DNA of 64,000 nucleotides from Pseudomonas sp. FP2196 (GTDB lineage Bacteria; Pseudomonadota; Gammaproteobacteria; Pseudomonadales; Pseudomonadaceae): NCBI RefSeq assembly GCF_030687715.1, contig NZ_CP117445.1, positions 3,771,501 to 3,835,500 of the forward strand, read 5' to 3'. Shown piece by piece: positions 25,007 to 32,755 of this stretch (position 1 is its first letter; each line of letters starts with the position of its first letter). The notes under the pieces were generated by a model. It saw only the letters and a program-made list of their open reading frames with translations, ran no database searches and was not told where the DNA came from. The position numbers and the translations under genes were made by a program.

Positions 25007-25417
25007 ATGAAAAAGGTATCAATTGAAATCATCAAGTCTTTAAATCGAGAAAGAGCAAGCATTGTGATAGATCGAATAACAAAGACACTTATCTTCACTA
25101 TGAAAAACGGTAAATCCAGCACACACATCGCCTCCGACTTATATATTTGCTTTGGCTTGATCAGATCAGACTTCCCCGACATCAAATTTCTATGCAAAGG
25201 CGCCAAAATAAACGTCCACCCTTCCCGCATGAGTTCCCAAATGTCAGCAGGCCTGGTTGCTTACGAAGTCAGGACGGGGCATCCAACCGATGAAGAAGAC
25301 ATCGTCCGTATCTTTGACTACGAAGAAAACGATCTAACGAACGACATAGAAGAGCAGAAGAAACACTACCAACGATGGATTGACTCGATCAAGGCTACCC
25401 ATCAGCTACCTACTTGA
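25007..25417 (+). CDS. Predicted immunity protein 2, paralogue of the preceding gene
   Basis: 136 residues from ATG 25007 (a TTG nine bases upstream is possible; neither has a strong ribosome site). By eye about 49 of 84 C-terminal positions match immunity protein 1, whereas the N-terminal 45 residues are diverged. It lies 57 bases after the first copy and ends before a strong terminator, so the Rhs gene and both copies form one operon. The duplicate may protect against a variant tip, or the first may be specific for this tip and the second an orphan kept from an earlier one. Confidence 0.72.
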   Translation: MKKVSIEIIKSLNRERASIVIDRITKTLIFTMKNGKSSTHIASDLYICFGLIRSDFPDIKFLCKGAKINVHPSRMSSQMSAGLVAYEVRTGHPTDEEDIVRIFDYEENDLTNDIEEQKKHYQRWIDSIKATHQLPT

Positions 25418-25439
25418 AGCAATAACCGCTTAAAAAAGA

Positions 25440-25472
25440 AAAGCCCGGCAGCGCTGCCGGGCTTCTTTATTT
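25440..25472. terminator. Bidirectional terminator between the immunity genes and the chitinase
   Basis: AAGCCCGGCAGC and GCTGCCGGGCTT form a perfect 12-base-pair stem. A T-rich tail stands on the plus-strand side (CTTTATTT), and the minus-strand reading also has T-rich sequence after the stem, so it can serve both convergent genes. Confidence 0.88.
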
Positions 25473-25476
25473 GCAA

Positions 25477-26535
25477 CTACCGAGCGATGAGCGATTGCAT
25501 GTCACCAACAGCCTGCTCAGCGGCAGGAACCCCGTGAATCAGCGGCCCATAACGCCGACTGAACTCCCAGTTGTACGGCACACGATCCTTGCTGACGCCA
25601 TTGTCCCAGTTCACCGACCACGTCATCAGGCCCTTGATCGGATGCCCCTTGATTGCCAGCCGTTTAAGCACATTCCCCACCACAGTCTCGTCGATCACAT
25701 AACCGGTGGCGGCTGCGTCGACGTTGGCCGGCAAACCGATGACGAATTTGTCTGCGGCAATCTGGGTGAAACCACGCGTGCCGGTCACCAGACTTTCCGT
25801 CAGGTAGTAGAGGAAATCCTCTTTCAGCACATCGTTGTTCTGCGCAATCCACGCGCCGGCGCCATTGTTGGCCTCCTGCACCCACACCCCGTCGCCACCC
25901 TGGTTGTAGAACTGCGGGGCGATGAAGTCGTAGTAGCCTTCCAGTGCCTGCAAGTAACCGACGTACTTGCCGCTGCTGGTGAGGTACGGAAACTCCGGGG
26001 CCATGCTGATGATGAAGTGCTTGCCCTGGCCCGCGTAGTGATCCTTGACCAGTTTCAGCGCAGCCGGCAGGACGGTCTTGTTGGCAGCGAAATCAATCGC
26101 GCTCTGTTCAAGATCGATGTCCAGGCCGTCGAAGCCGTAGGTTTCCACCAGACGGATGATTTCATTGGCCAGTGGTTGTTCCTGGCCGCTGTGCAACTCG
26201 ATGTGCGCATCCGCGCCACCCAGGGAAATCAGCACCGCCCGCCCCTGACTGTTGAGCACGCCGACCTGACGGCGGAACTCGGCATCGGTCATATTGAACG
26301 GCTTAAAGGTCGGAATCCCGCTGCCCTTCATGAAGGCCACCGCGACCACGTTGTACTCCTTGGGTACCTCCTCCAGCGCGATGTTGTCAAAGCGGCCTTG
26401 GCGATATCCGTCACTCGGCCCCGCCGGCCAGTTGTGCCAGAAGCCCATGAGGATCTTTTTGTGAGCAATGCTCGGCATCAATGAAGCCGCATCGCTCGCA
26501 GTGTTTTGCATTAAAGAGAAGTCGATATTTGACAT
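25477..26535 (-). CDS. GH18 family chitinase without signal peptide
   Basis: 352 residues of a single glycoside hydrolase 18 barrel. The catalytic DxxDxDxE motif is DGLDIDLE at residues 136-143 with Glu 143 as acid. Also present are LISLGG, IISMAPEFPY, FIAPQFYNQ and the closing strand LMTWSVNWD. It cleaves chitin to chitooligosaccharides. The N-terminus (MSNIDFSLMQNTASDAASLM) has no hydrophobic core and is not a Sec or Tat signal. There is no separate chitin-binding domain. It lies 44 bases downstream of the LPMO gene on the same strand. Export by a non-classical route, as reported for P. aeruginosa ChiC, or release by lysis is inferred. Confidence 0.9.
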   Translation of the reverse strand: MSNIDFSLMQNTASDAASLMPSIAHKKILMGFWHNWPAGPSDGYRQGRFDNIALEEVPKEYNVVAVAFMKGSGIPTFKPFNMTDAEFRRQVGVLNSQGRAVLISLGGADAHIELHSGQEQPLANEIIRLVETYGFDGLDIDLEQSAIDFAANKTVLPAALKLVKDHYAGQGKHFIISMAPEFPYLTSSGKYVGYLQALEGYYDFIAPQFYNQGGDGVWVQEANNGAGAWIAQNNDVLKEDFLYYLTESLVTGTRGFTQIAADKFVIGLPANVDAAATGYVIDETVVGNVLKRLAIKGHPIKGLMTWSVNWDNGVSKDRVPYNWEFSRRYGPLIHGVPAAEQAVGDMQSLIAR

Positions 26536-26579
26536 GTTCTAATCCTTCAGAACGTGTGGGTTTTGACGACGCTGCGTCG

Positions 26580-27215
26580 TTATTTGAAGTCGACATCGAA
26601 GGCCTGATAGAACGCGTTGCCGGTGTTGGCGACGATCCACATCAAGACGATAACGTGATGACCTTGCTTGTTCGCCGGAAGCTTCACCGAGTGATTGACC
26701 TTGGCCTTCAGCTCCGCTGAATGGCTGTAGTAAGGCACCTGAGTGTAGAAGTCCTCGAAGAACGGCTGCGCTTCCAGTTGCGCACGGGTGATGCGTTGTT
26801 TCGGGTCCCAGCCATCCTTGGTGATCAGCCAGCGATAGCCACGAGTGGTGTGCGGCGCGGTGTATTCCCATTTCACTTCGAGGGTCTGACCTGGGGTGAC
26901 ATTGAGCAGCGGCCAGGTAAACGCACGACCGAGCTTTTGGCTCATCTCCTCATTGGTGAAGTTCACGCAATCACGCGGATCGGTTTTGCCGCCACTGAGA
27001 ATGTAGCCGTCGGCAGGTGGTGTGACGCTGTCACTGTCGGTTTGATACGGGGCCGGAAAAGGCCCTGCGGTCAGGGCCGGGAAATTCTTGCCGCCTTCCA
27101 TCTCATTGACCTGCCAGGCACCGAGCAATCCTTGCTCGATAGCGACCGCACCGCGGCTCGCCGGGGAGGTGACACGACCGTGTCGCAGTTGGGTTTGTGC
27201 TTGTGGTTGATTCAT
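26580..27215 (-). CDS. AA10 lytic polysaccharide monooxygenase (chitin-active type) without signal peptide
   Basis: 211 residues. The LPMO copper brace is recognisable: His 12 in LRHGRVTSPASRG, which should be the mature N-terminal residue, and His 122 in YTAPHTTRGYRW. The end AFYQAFDVDFK carries the usual axial aromatic residue. LPMOs cut crystalline chitin oxidatively and need a free N-terminal histidine. Here His 12 follows the hydrophilic leader MNQPQAQTQLR, which has no hydrophobic core, so a Sec peptidase cannot be expected to expose it. The ATG at 27215 is preceded by CGGAG; a GTG three codons upstream changes nothing. Co-oriented with the chitinase as a two-gene unit. Confidence 0.88.
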   Translation of the reverse strand: MNQPQAQTQLRHGRVTSPASRGAVAIEQGLLGAWQVNEMEGGKNFPALTAGPFPAPYQTDSDSVTPPADGYILSGGKTDPRDCVNFTNEEMSQKLGRAFTWPLLNVTPGQTLEVKWEYTAPHTTRGYRWLITKDGWDPKQRITRAQLEAQPFFEDFYTQVPYYSHSAELKAKVNHSVKLPANKQGHHVIVLMWIVANTGNAFYQAFDVDFK

Positions 27216-27437
27216 GTTTTTCACTCCGTTGATTTAAGAACTCTCCTTTCCGAGGAGAGGCCTTTAAGCTAACGGAGGTGATTTTTTTGTCCATCGGCGG
27301 TTTTGTCGCAAATCTGTCCGACACAATCAGTAAAACAGCCAAAACACTGGATATAAATACAGTACATTGTGGCGACTCGCACTCGACGCCTAGCCAAAGG
27401 CGTACACGTCGAAGTCACGAAATCCCGCATGGGTGAC

Positions 27438-27875
27438 TCACGGTAACTGCGCCTGAAACTCCTTTTCGTACTGTCCGGCGAGCTGTTCTTTCTGTTTTTC
27501 GTTGAGTAACTTGCCGGCCATCTGGAAGAATTTCTGCTCCTCTTCCTTGAGGTGGTGATGGACCTTGTCCGAGAGCTTTTTCGCAGTGGCCAGCCACGCG
27601 GGGCTCGACATCTCGGTCTCATCCAGCTCCTCCATCATCTCGTCCATCTCGTGGTGTTCGGAAATGGCATGACGGCTGAGATCGACACCATTGTCGAACT
27701 CCATCAGCGGAATGTAGAAGTGGCGTTCTTCGGCGGTTTCGTGGGCTTGCAGTTCGGCCTTGAGCTGTTTGTAGGCCTCGACGCGCTCCGGCGTATCGCC
27801 ACTGGTCTCGATCAAGGCTTTGGCGTAGGTGCGCTGGCGGTCATGGCTTTCGCGAAGGGCTTCGAAAATATTCAT
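27438..27875 (-). CDS. Hemerythrin-like HHE domain protein
   Basis: 145 residues, all-helical. The metal-binding pattern of the HHE cation-binding domain is present: H in LRESHDRQR, HETAEERHFY, HAISEHHEMDE and VHHHLKEEEQKFF. Such proteins bind a di-iron centre and are linked to oxygen, NO or redox stress handling; the exact role is not deducible. It stands alone, with 222 bases without a gene between it and the LPMO and divergent spacing to the next GNAT gene. Confidence 0.87.
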   Translation of the reverse strand: MNIFEALRESHDRQRTYAKALIETSGDTPERVEAYKQLKAELQAHETAEERHFYIPLMEFDNGVDLSRHAISEHHEMDEMMEELDETEMSSPAWLATAKKLSDKVHHHLKEEEQKFFQMAGKLLNEKQKEQLAGQYEKEFQAQLP

Positions 27876-28024
27876 GGGGTGTCCTCATCAACCGCGTGCT
27901 GGAATGACGCTGTAAAAGGCTAGACCACAGCGCGTGCGCGGCGGTTCCACCGGTTTGCAGCGGGGCTTGGAAGACGCCCCCTGCACAGGATAGGCTGCGG
28001 GTTCTCACCACAAGGAAGTCATGC

Positions 28025-28450
28025 ATGAACTTGCGTATCGAGTTGTCGCAGAACCCCAACGAAGAACAACGCAACGCCATTCTGGCGCCACTGCGTGCCC
28101 ACAACGTCGCGAAAGCAGGTCCCTCGACATTGGAGCCGCTTGCCCTTTTGGTTCGCGACGAGCACGACGCGATCCTCGGCGGCCTTTATGGCCACACGTT
28201 CTATCGATGGCTGTTCATTGAACTGTTGGCAGTGCCGGAACAGGGGCGCGGTCAGGGCATCGGCTCGAAATTGATGCAGATGGCCGAAGAGTTTGCGCGG
28301 GAGAAAGATTGCGTCGGCATTTGGCTCGACACCTTCTCATTTCAGGCGCCTGAGTTTTACCGGAAGGTCGGTTATAGCGAGTGTGGCGAGATTGTGGATT
28401 ATCCGCTGGGGCACAAGCGGCACTTTTTCCAGAAACGCTTGATGGATTGA
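28025..28450 (+). CDS. GNAT family N-acetyltransferase
   Basis: 141 residues. Motif A reads LLAVPEQGRGQGIGSKLM with the QGRGQGIG acetyl-CoA loop, and the C-terminal part has FQAPEFYRKVGYSECGEI. Small single-domain enzyme of unknown acceptor. The start at 28025 (MNLRIELSQNPNEEQ) lies four bases after another ATG; a purine-rich AAGGA stretch precedes it. It ends close to a REP pair. Confidence 0.85.
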   Translation: MNLRIELSQNPNEEQRNAILAPLRAHNVAKAGPSTLEPLALLVRDEHDAILGGLYGHTFYRWLFIELLAVPEQGRGQGIGSKLMQMAEEFAREKDCVGIWLDTFSFQAPEFYRKVGYSECGEIVDYPLGHKRHFFQKRLMD

Positions 28451-28458
28451 ATTTGATG

Positions 28459-28532
28459 GCCCCTTCGCGAGCAGGCTCGCTCCCACATTTTGGAATGCAT
28501 TCCACTGTGGGAGCCAGCCTGCTGGCGATGGC
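28459..28532. repeat. REP inverted pair (CGCGAGCAGGCTCGCTCCCACA family)
   Basis: TTCGCGAGCAGGCTCGCTCCCACA and an imperfect inverted copy (TGTGGGAGCCAGCCTGCTGGCGA) lie between the convergent GNAT and lipoprotein genes. Confidence 0.82.
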
Positions 28533-28553
28533 GGTAGCCGCTTCAACGCATGA

Positions 28554-28904
28554 TCAAAGGCAAGTCGCCAACGCCGCCAAACGACGCTTGGCCACGAAAT
28601 CGTCCTTCTGCGCGTAGTAACTCAACGCCGTGCCCGACGGCTGCGTGCTGACATCGACAAACGACTCCGCCGAACGCGTGTAGACCGTCGAACCGCCCTT
28701 CTTGCCCGGTTGCAGATAAGCCCCGGCATCCGCGCCGAACACCGCTTCGTCCTGCCACGCGAATTGTACGCACTGGGCCACGACTTTCTCAGGCTTGTCC
28801 GAGGTCAGGGTTTTGTAGGGAGTTTTAGTGCGAGCATCGTCCATCGCCGAACCCGCGCAACCGGCCAGCACCGTCGCGGCCAGCGCCATCATCAGAATTC
28901 GCAT
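28554..28904 (-). CDS. Small outer-membrane lipoprotein of unknown function
   Basis: 116 residues with a lipoprotein signal ending in the lipobox LAGC (Cys 15 is the acylated residue). After the lipobox there is no inner-membrane-retention Asp at +2 (Ala is present), so the outer membrane is likely. The mature part (KTLTSDKPEKVVAQCVQFAW and TRSAESFVDVSTQPSG) is seen in small Pseudomonas lipoproteins without assigned role. Confidence 0.72.
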   Translation of the reverse strand: MRILMMALAATVLAGCAGSAMDDARTKTPYKTLTSDKPEKVVAQCVQFAWQDEAVFGADAGAYLQPGKKGGSTVYTRSAESFVDVSTQPSGTALSYYAQKDDFVAKRRLAALATCL

Positions 28905-29038
28905 TGCATTCGCTCATACAGAAAAAAGCGGACTGTATCACCGCAGCAGCCGGAATCGTTCTGCTTTACTGCATTTATAGCGCGACACGCGCAGGCCGCT
29001 GCGGCAACCTAAGGTCATCAGCCTCACAAGGAAAACAC

Positions 29039-29368
29039 ATGGCGCCTACCGATCAGCGACATGAACACGCTCTGAAACTGTTTCTCGATGAACGCCCCGA
29101 ATTGCGCGAAAGCCTCGATCATCTCAATCCGCTTTTGGCTCAGGCCAAAGGTGAAACCCAGGCGCAATATCGCGAAGAACGCCTGCACGAAGCCTTTGAA
29201 GAGGAAGCAGAAAGCCTCGGGTTGTTCGCTTGGGAACTGACTTTGAAATTGACAGCCGATACACCTGAGGAATATCAGGCCCAGCGTCTGGAGGTACACC
29301 GCGAAGTGGCGGAAATGGCCGGCATGGAGTGGCTGGAGTATTGCGACTTGTATGGAATAGAACCGTAA
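29039..29368 (+). CDS. Small acidic protein (DUF6388-like)
   Basis: 109 residues, soluble, rich in Glu and Leu, predicted helical (DERPELRESLDHLNPLLAQA and REERLHEAFEEEAESLGLFA). AAGGA stands in front of the ATG. I recognise the family only as a conserved Pseudomonas hypothetical; no function is assigned. The next gene starts 25 bases further, so co-transcription with the DUF1275 membrane protein is likely. Confidence 0.6.
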   Translation: MAPTDQRHEHALKLFLDERPELRESLDHLNPLLAQAKGETQAQYREERLHEAFEEEAESLGLFAWELTLKLTADTPEEYQAQRLEVHREVAEMAGMEWLEYCDLYGIEP

Positions 29369-29393
29369 CCGCCGCTCAAGGAAACAATTGACG

Positions 29394-30098
29394 ATGCTGC
29401 CTTCCGCCTCGACTCACCGGGCCAGTCCCGGCCATCTGCACACGCAGAAATGGCGTGGCCGCGTGGGCCTGGCGCTGGTGGCCAGCCTGTCGGTGCTGGC
29501 CGGAATGACCGACGCCATCGGCTTTATGGCCAGCGGCGACTTCGTCTCGTTCATGAGCGGCAACACCACACGGCTGGCGGTGGCGATCAGTGATGGCGAT
29601 CTCGGGCTTACCGGGCGCCTGGTGATTCTCATCGCAACCTTTATTGTCGGAAATGCCTTGGGTGTACTCGTCGCACGTCTCGGCGGACGACGCGCGCTGC
29701 CGCTTCTGCTATGTATCGCCACCCTGCTCTGCGCGGCGGCGGCCTGGCCGTTTGACTCGCAACTGCCGGCACTGCTGGCGGCGATCATCGCGATGGGCAT
29801 GCTCAATGCGTCGGTCGAAGAGGTGAATGGTCTGCCGGTCGGTCTGACCTATGTCACCGGTGCATTGTCACGGTTCGGCCGTGGACTGGGCCGATGGATG
29901 CTCGGCGAGCGGCGCAGTGGCTGGCGCGTGCAACTGGTGCCGTGGAGCGGGATGTTTATCGGCGCGATTCTTGGCGCAGTGCTGGAACATCACTTGGGGC
30001 TCAAGGCGATGTTCGTCAGTGGTGTGCTGGCGGCGGTCATCGGGCTGCTCTCTCTGAGAATCCCCCGGCGCTGGCAACTCGGCTACATGCCACGCTGA
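29394..30098 (+). CDS. YoaK/DUF1275 family membrane protein
   Basis: 234 residues with six membrane helices. Family features: SVLAGMTDAIGFMASGDFVS followed by FMSGNTTRLAVAISDG, a GNALGVLVARLGGRRALPLL segment and YVTGALSRFGRGLGRWM. Function of the family is not established. A TTG two codons upstream has the better-placed AAGGA; the ATG is given here as the conventional start. Confidence 0.82.
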   Translation: MLPSASTHRASPGHLHTQKWRGRVGLALVASLSVLAGMTDAIGFMASGDFVSFMSGNTTRLAVAISDGDLGLTGRLVILIATFIVGNALGVLVARLGGRRALPLLLCIATLLCAAAAWPFDSQLPALLAAIIAMGMLNASVEEVNGLPVGLTYVTGALSRFGRGLGRWMLGERRSGWRVQLVPWSGMFIGAILGAVLEHHLGLKAMFVSGVLAAVIGLLSLRIPRRWQLGYMPR

Positions 30099-30113
30099 AA
30101 ACGTGCTTCTTAC

Positions 30114-30206
30114 TGTAGGAGCTGCGGCACGCTGCGATCATTTGATCTTGTTTTTAAAAAGCAAAATCAAAAGATCGCAGCCTCGTTTCACTCGACAGCT
30201 CCTACA
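30114..30206. repeat. REP inverted pair with long AT-rich loop
   Basis: TGTAGGAGCTGCGGCACGCTGCGATC with the inverted AGATCGCAGCCTCGTTTCACTCGACAGCTCCTACA. The arms are diverged in the middle. Located between the DUF1275 gene and tusD. Confidence 0.8.
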
Positions 30207-30246
30207 GGGTTATGTGCGTACGCAACTTGGGTTTCGCGGCTGACTC

Positions 30247-30260
30247 GATAAAGCTTTATC
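30247..30260. promoter_or_regulatory. Perfect 14-bp palindrome upstream of tusD
   Basis: GATAAAGCTTTATC is a perfect inverted repeat 30 bases before the tusD start. It may be an operator or overlap the promoter; no known regulator is assigned. Confidence 0.35.
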
Positions 30261-30290
30261 ATGGCCGCAGTTTTGCTGATCGAGTTAGTC

Positions 30291-30683
30291 ATGAAGTTCG
30301 CCATTGCGCTGTTTTCCGCCGCTCATGCGCCCTCCTCGCGCCGTGCCCTGCTGTTTGCTCAGGCTGCGCTGGCCGGTGGGCATGAGATTGTCCGGCTGTT
30401 TTTCTATCAGGACGGCGTCTACAACGCCTCCGATGCGGTAGTCACCCCGCAGGACGAACTGGACTTGCCCAAGCAGTGGCGCGCCTTCATCAGCGAGCAG
30501 CAACTGGACGGTGTGGTGTGCATCGCCGCCGCCCTGCGCCGCGGGGTGTTGAATGAGGAAGAAGCCAAGCGCTATCAGCGTGATGCTATGTCCGTCAGCG
30601 CACCGTGGGAATTGTCCGGCCTCGGCCAGATGCATGACGCGGTGCAAGACGCTGACCGCCTGATCTGTTTCGGAGGCGCGTGA
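30291..30683 (+). CDS. tusD: Sulfurtransferase TusD
   Basis: 130 residues of the DsrE fold. The sulfur-carrying cysteine is in DGVVCIAAALRRGVLN. With TusB and TusC it forms a heterohexamer that takes persulfide sulfur from TusA and passes it to TusE and finally MnmA for 2-thiouridine in tRNA. The ATG at 30291 was chosen; an in-frame ATG at 30261 would add ten hydrophobic residues not found in the family. It starts a tight operon with tusC (1-base gap). Confidence 0.93.
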   Translation: MKFAIALFSAAHAPSSRRALLFAQAALAGGHEIVRLFFYQDGVYNASDAVVTPQDELDLPKQWRAFISEQQLDGVVCIAAALRRGVLNEEEAKRYQRDAMSVSAPWELSGLGQMHDAVQDADRLICFGGA

Positions 30684-30684
30684 G

Positions 30685-31041
30685 ATGGCCAAATCCCTGT
30701 TGATCATCAGCCGCCAATCGCCATGGTCCGGCCCCGGCGCCCGCGAAGCGCTGGACATCGTACTGGCCGGCGGTGCCTTCGATCTGCCGATCGGTCTGCT
30801 GTTTCTCGATGACGGCGTGCTGCAACTGGCCGCCGGGCAAAATGCCAAGGCCCTGCAACAGAAAGACCTGAGCGCCAACCTGCAAGCGCTGCCAATGTTC
30901 GGCGTTGAAGAGCTGTTCTATTGTGCCGACAGCGCCTCCAGCCGTGGCCTGAATACCCTGTCGCTGGATGAAGCAAAACCGCTCACCGCCGAGCAAATCA
31001 CCGCCCTTATTGACCGCTACGACCAGGTGATCACCCTCTGA
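30685..31041 (+). CDS. tusC: Sulfurtransferase subunit TusC
   Basis: 118 residues, DsrF-like (MAKSLLIISRQSPWSGPGAREALD, AGGAFDLPIGLLFLDDGVLQL). It is a structural subunit of the TusBCD complex and lacks its own strictly required cysteine. The stop overlaps the tusB ATG by one base. Confidence 0.92.
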   Translation: MAKSLLIISRQSPWSGPGAREALDIVLAGGAFDLPIGLLFLDDGVLQLAAGQNAKALQQKDLSANLQALPMFGVEELFYCADSASSRGLNTLSLDEAKPLTAEQITALIDRYDQVITL

Positions 31042-31334
31042 TGTCGACTTTGCATGTGTTGTCTCATTCCCCGTTCGGCGACGATCGCCTGACAAGCTGC
31101 CTGCGCGTGATCGGCAGTGCCGACGCGTTGCTGCTATCCGGTGACGCGGTATATGCCTTGCAGCCGGGCACCGCGCCGCTCGCCACGCTGCAAACCCGAC
31201 AAGTAAAACTGTTCGTGTTGGCGGAAGATGCACAAGCCCGCGCCGTAGACGTTCCCGACTGGGCCGAAGCCATCGACTATCCGGCCTTTGTCGAACTGTC
31301 GATCCACCACGACAAGGTCAACAGCTGGCTATGA
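31041..31334 (+). CDS. tusB: Sulfurtransferase subunit TusB
   Basis: 97 residues, DsrH-like (MSTLHVLSHSPFGDDRLTSC, DALLLSGDAVYAL). Third member of the TusBCD ring. Its stop overlaps the tusE start by four bases (ATGA), so translation is coupled. Confidence 0.92.
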   Translation: MSTLHVLSHSPFGDDRLTSCLRVIGSADALLLSGDAVYALQPGTAPLATLQTRQVKLFVLAEDAQARAVDVPDWAEAIDYPAFVELSIHHDKVNSWL

Positions 31335-31666
31335 ATTCCATGACCGTCGGCGCCCGTGCCATCGAACTGGACAAGGACGGCTTCCTGGTCGACCTCAGCG
31401 ACTGGTCACACGACGTCGCCAGCGCCCTGGCCGCCGCCGAAGATATCGAATTGACCCCCGACCACTGGGAGGTCCTCGAACTGCTGCGCAGTTTCTACGA
31501 TGAGTTCCAACTGTCCCCGGCCACTCGGCCGCTGATCAAATACACCGCGCTGAAACTCGGCCCGGACAAAGGCAACAGCCTGCACCTGAACCGACTGTTC
31601 AAAGGCACCCCTGCCAAACTCGCCGCAAAACTGGCGGGCCTGCCCAAACCGACGAATTGTCTATGA
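31331..31666 (+). CDS. tusE: Sulfur relay protein TusE (DsrC family)
   Basis: 111 residues. Ends with the characteristic penultimate cysteine of a flexible arm (PKPTNCL). Other DsrC features: KDGFLVDLSDWSHDVASALA and PDHWEVLELLRSFYDEFQLS. It accepts persulfide from TusD and delivers it to MnmA, whose gene is at 52940. The gene overlaps ybiB by four bases (ATGA). Confidence 0.93.
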   Translation: MNSMTVGARAIELDKDGFLVDLSDWSHDVASALAAAEDIELTPDHWEVLELLRSFYDEFQLSPATRPLIKYTALKLGPDKGNSLHLNRLFKGTPAKLAAKLAGLPKPTNCL

Positions 31667-32664
31667 CCGACTATCCAGCGCTGACCCTCGAAACACCTGC
31701 CGAGCACCCCTTCGCCCAATTCGTACGGATCCTCGGCAAAGGCAAGCGCGGCGCCCGTGACCTGACTCGCGAAGAAGCCCGCGAAGCCATGGGCATGGTG
31801 CTCGACGACAAGGTCGAAGACACCCAGCTCGGCGCGTTTCTGATGTTGCTGCGGCATAAAGAAGAAAGCGCCGAAGAAATGGCCGGCTTCACCGAGGCCC
31901 TGCGCGAGCGGTTGCAGGCGCCAGCGCTGAACGTCGACCTGGACTGGCCGACCTACGCCGGCAAGAAACGCCATTTGCCTTGGTATCTGCTGGCAGCCAA
32001 GTGTCTGGCGCAGAACGGTGTGCGCATCTTCATGCACGGCGGCGGCGCGCACACCGCCGGGCGTTTGTACACCGAGCAACTGCTGGGCGAGCTGAGCATT
32101 GCGCTGTGCCGCAACTGGCAGCAGGTCGGGACGGCACTGGACCACGGCGGCTTGGCGTTCATGCCATTGATGGACTGGGCACCACAACTGCAAAAGATGA
32201 TTGATCTGCGCAACACCATGGGCCTGCGCTCGCCGATCCACTCGCTGGCACGGATTCTCAATCCACTGGGCGCGCGCTGCGGTCTGCAAAGCATTTTTCA
32301 CCCGGGCTATCAGGCCGTGCACCGTGATGCCAGTGGATTGCTCGGCGACACGGCGATTGTGGTGAAGGGCGACGGCGGTGAAATCGAGATCAACCCCGAT
32401 GCCGACAGCCATCTTTACGGCACCAGCGGCGGCGAGAGTTGGGACGAGGAATGGCCGCAGTTGTCGGCACAGCGCCACGTCAAACCGGCCTCGCTGGACG
32501 TCGAGCATTTGAAAGCCGTGTGGCGCGGCGACGTGGTCGACAGCTACCCGCAAATGGCGCTGATTTCGACCATGGCCCTGGCTCTGCGCGGTCTCGGCCA
32601 GAGCCGCGAGCAGGCTTTCGAAACCGCTGAACAATACTGGGCAGCGCGGAATAAATCGATTTAA
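31663..32664 (+). CDS. ybiB: YbiB family protein (TrpD-like fold)
   Basis: 333 residues resembling anthranilate phosphoribosyltransferase, but with MHGGGAHTAGR in place of the TrpD GTGGD phosphoribosyl loop. This fits the TrpD2/YbiB group, which binds nucleic acid rather than acting in tryptophan synthesis. Landmarks: FAQFVRILGKGKRGARDLTR, LRSPIHSLARILNPLGA, KGDGGEIEINPD. It sits at the end of the tus operon with a four-base overlap, so a link to tRNA modification is plausible but unproven. Confidence 0.85.
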   Translation: MTDYPALTLETPAEHPFAQFVRILGKGKRGARDLTREEAREAMGMVLDDKVEDTQLGAFLMLLRHKEESAEEMAGFTEALRERLQAPALNVDLDWPTYAGKKRHLPWYLLAAKCLAQNGVRIFMHGGGAHTAGRLYTEQLLGELSIALCRNWQQVGTALDHGGLAFMPLMDWAPQLQKMIDLRNTMGLRSPIHSLARILNPLGARCGLQSIFHPGYQAVHRDASGLLGDTAIVVKGDGGEIEINPDADSHLYGTSGGESWDEEWPQLSAQRHVKPASLDVEHLKAVWRGDVVDSYPQMALISTMALALRGLGQSREQAFETAEQYWAARNKSI

Positions 32665-32755
32665 CCGATCATTCGCGCCCGATCTTTGCGCTTTTTGTTC
32701 GAACTCATCGGAATAGACTCAACTCCAACGATTATTGGTTTCAGGAGTCTTGAAC

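Noticed and set aside
27216..27437. Possible additional small gene upstream of the LPMO
   Set aside because: No frame with a ribosome site or conserved peptide; it looks like a promoter region.
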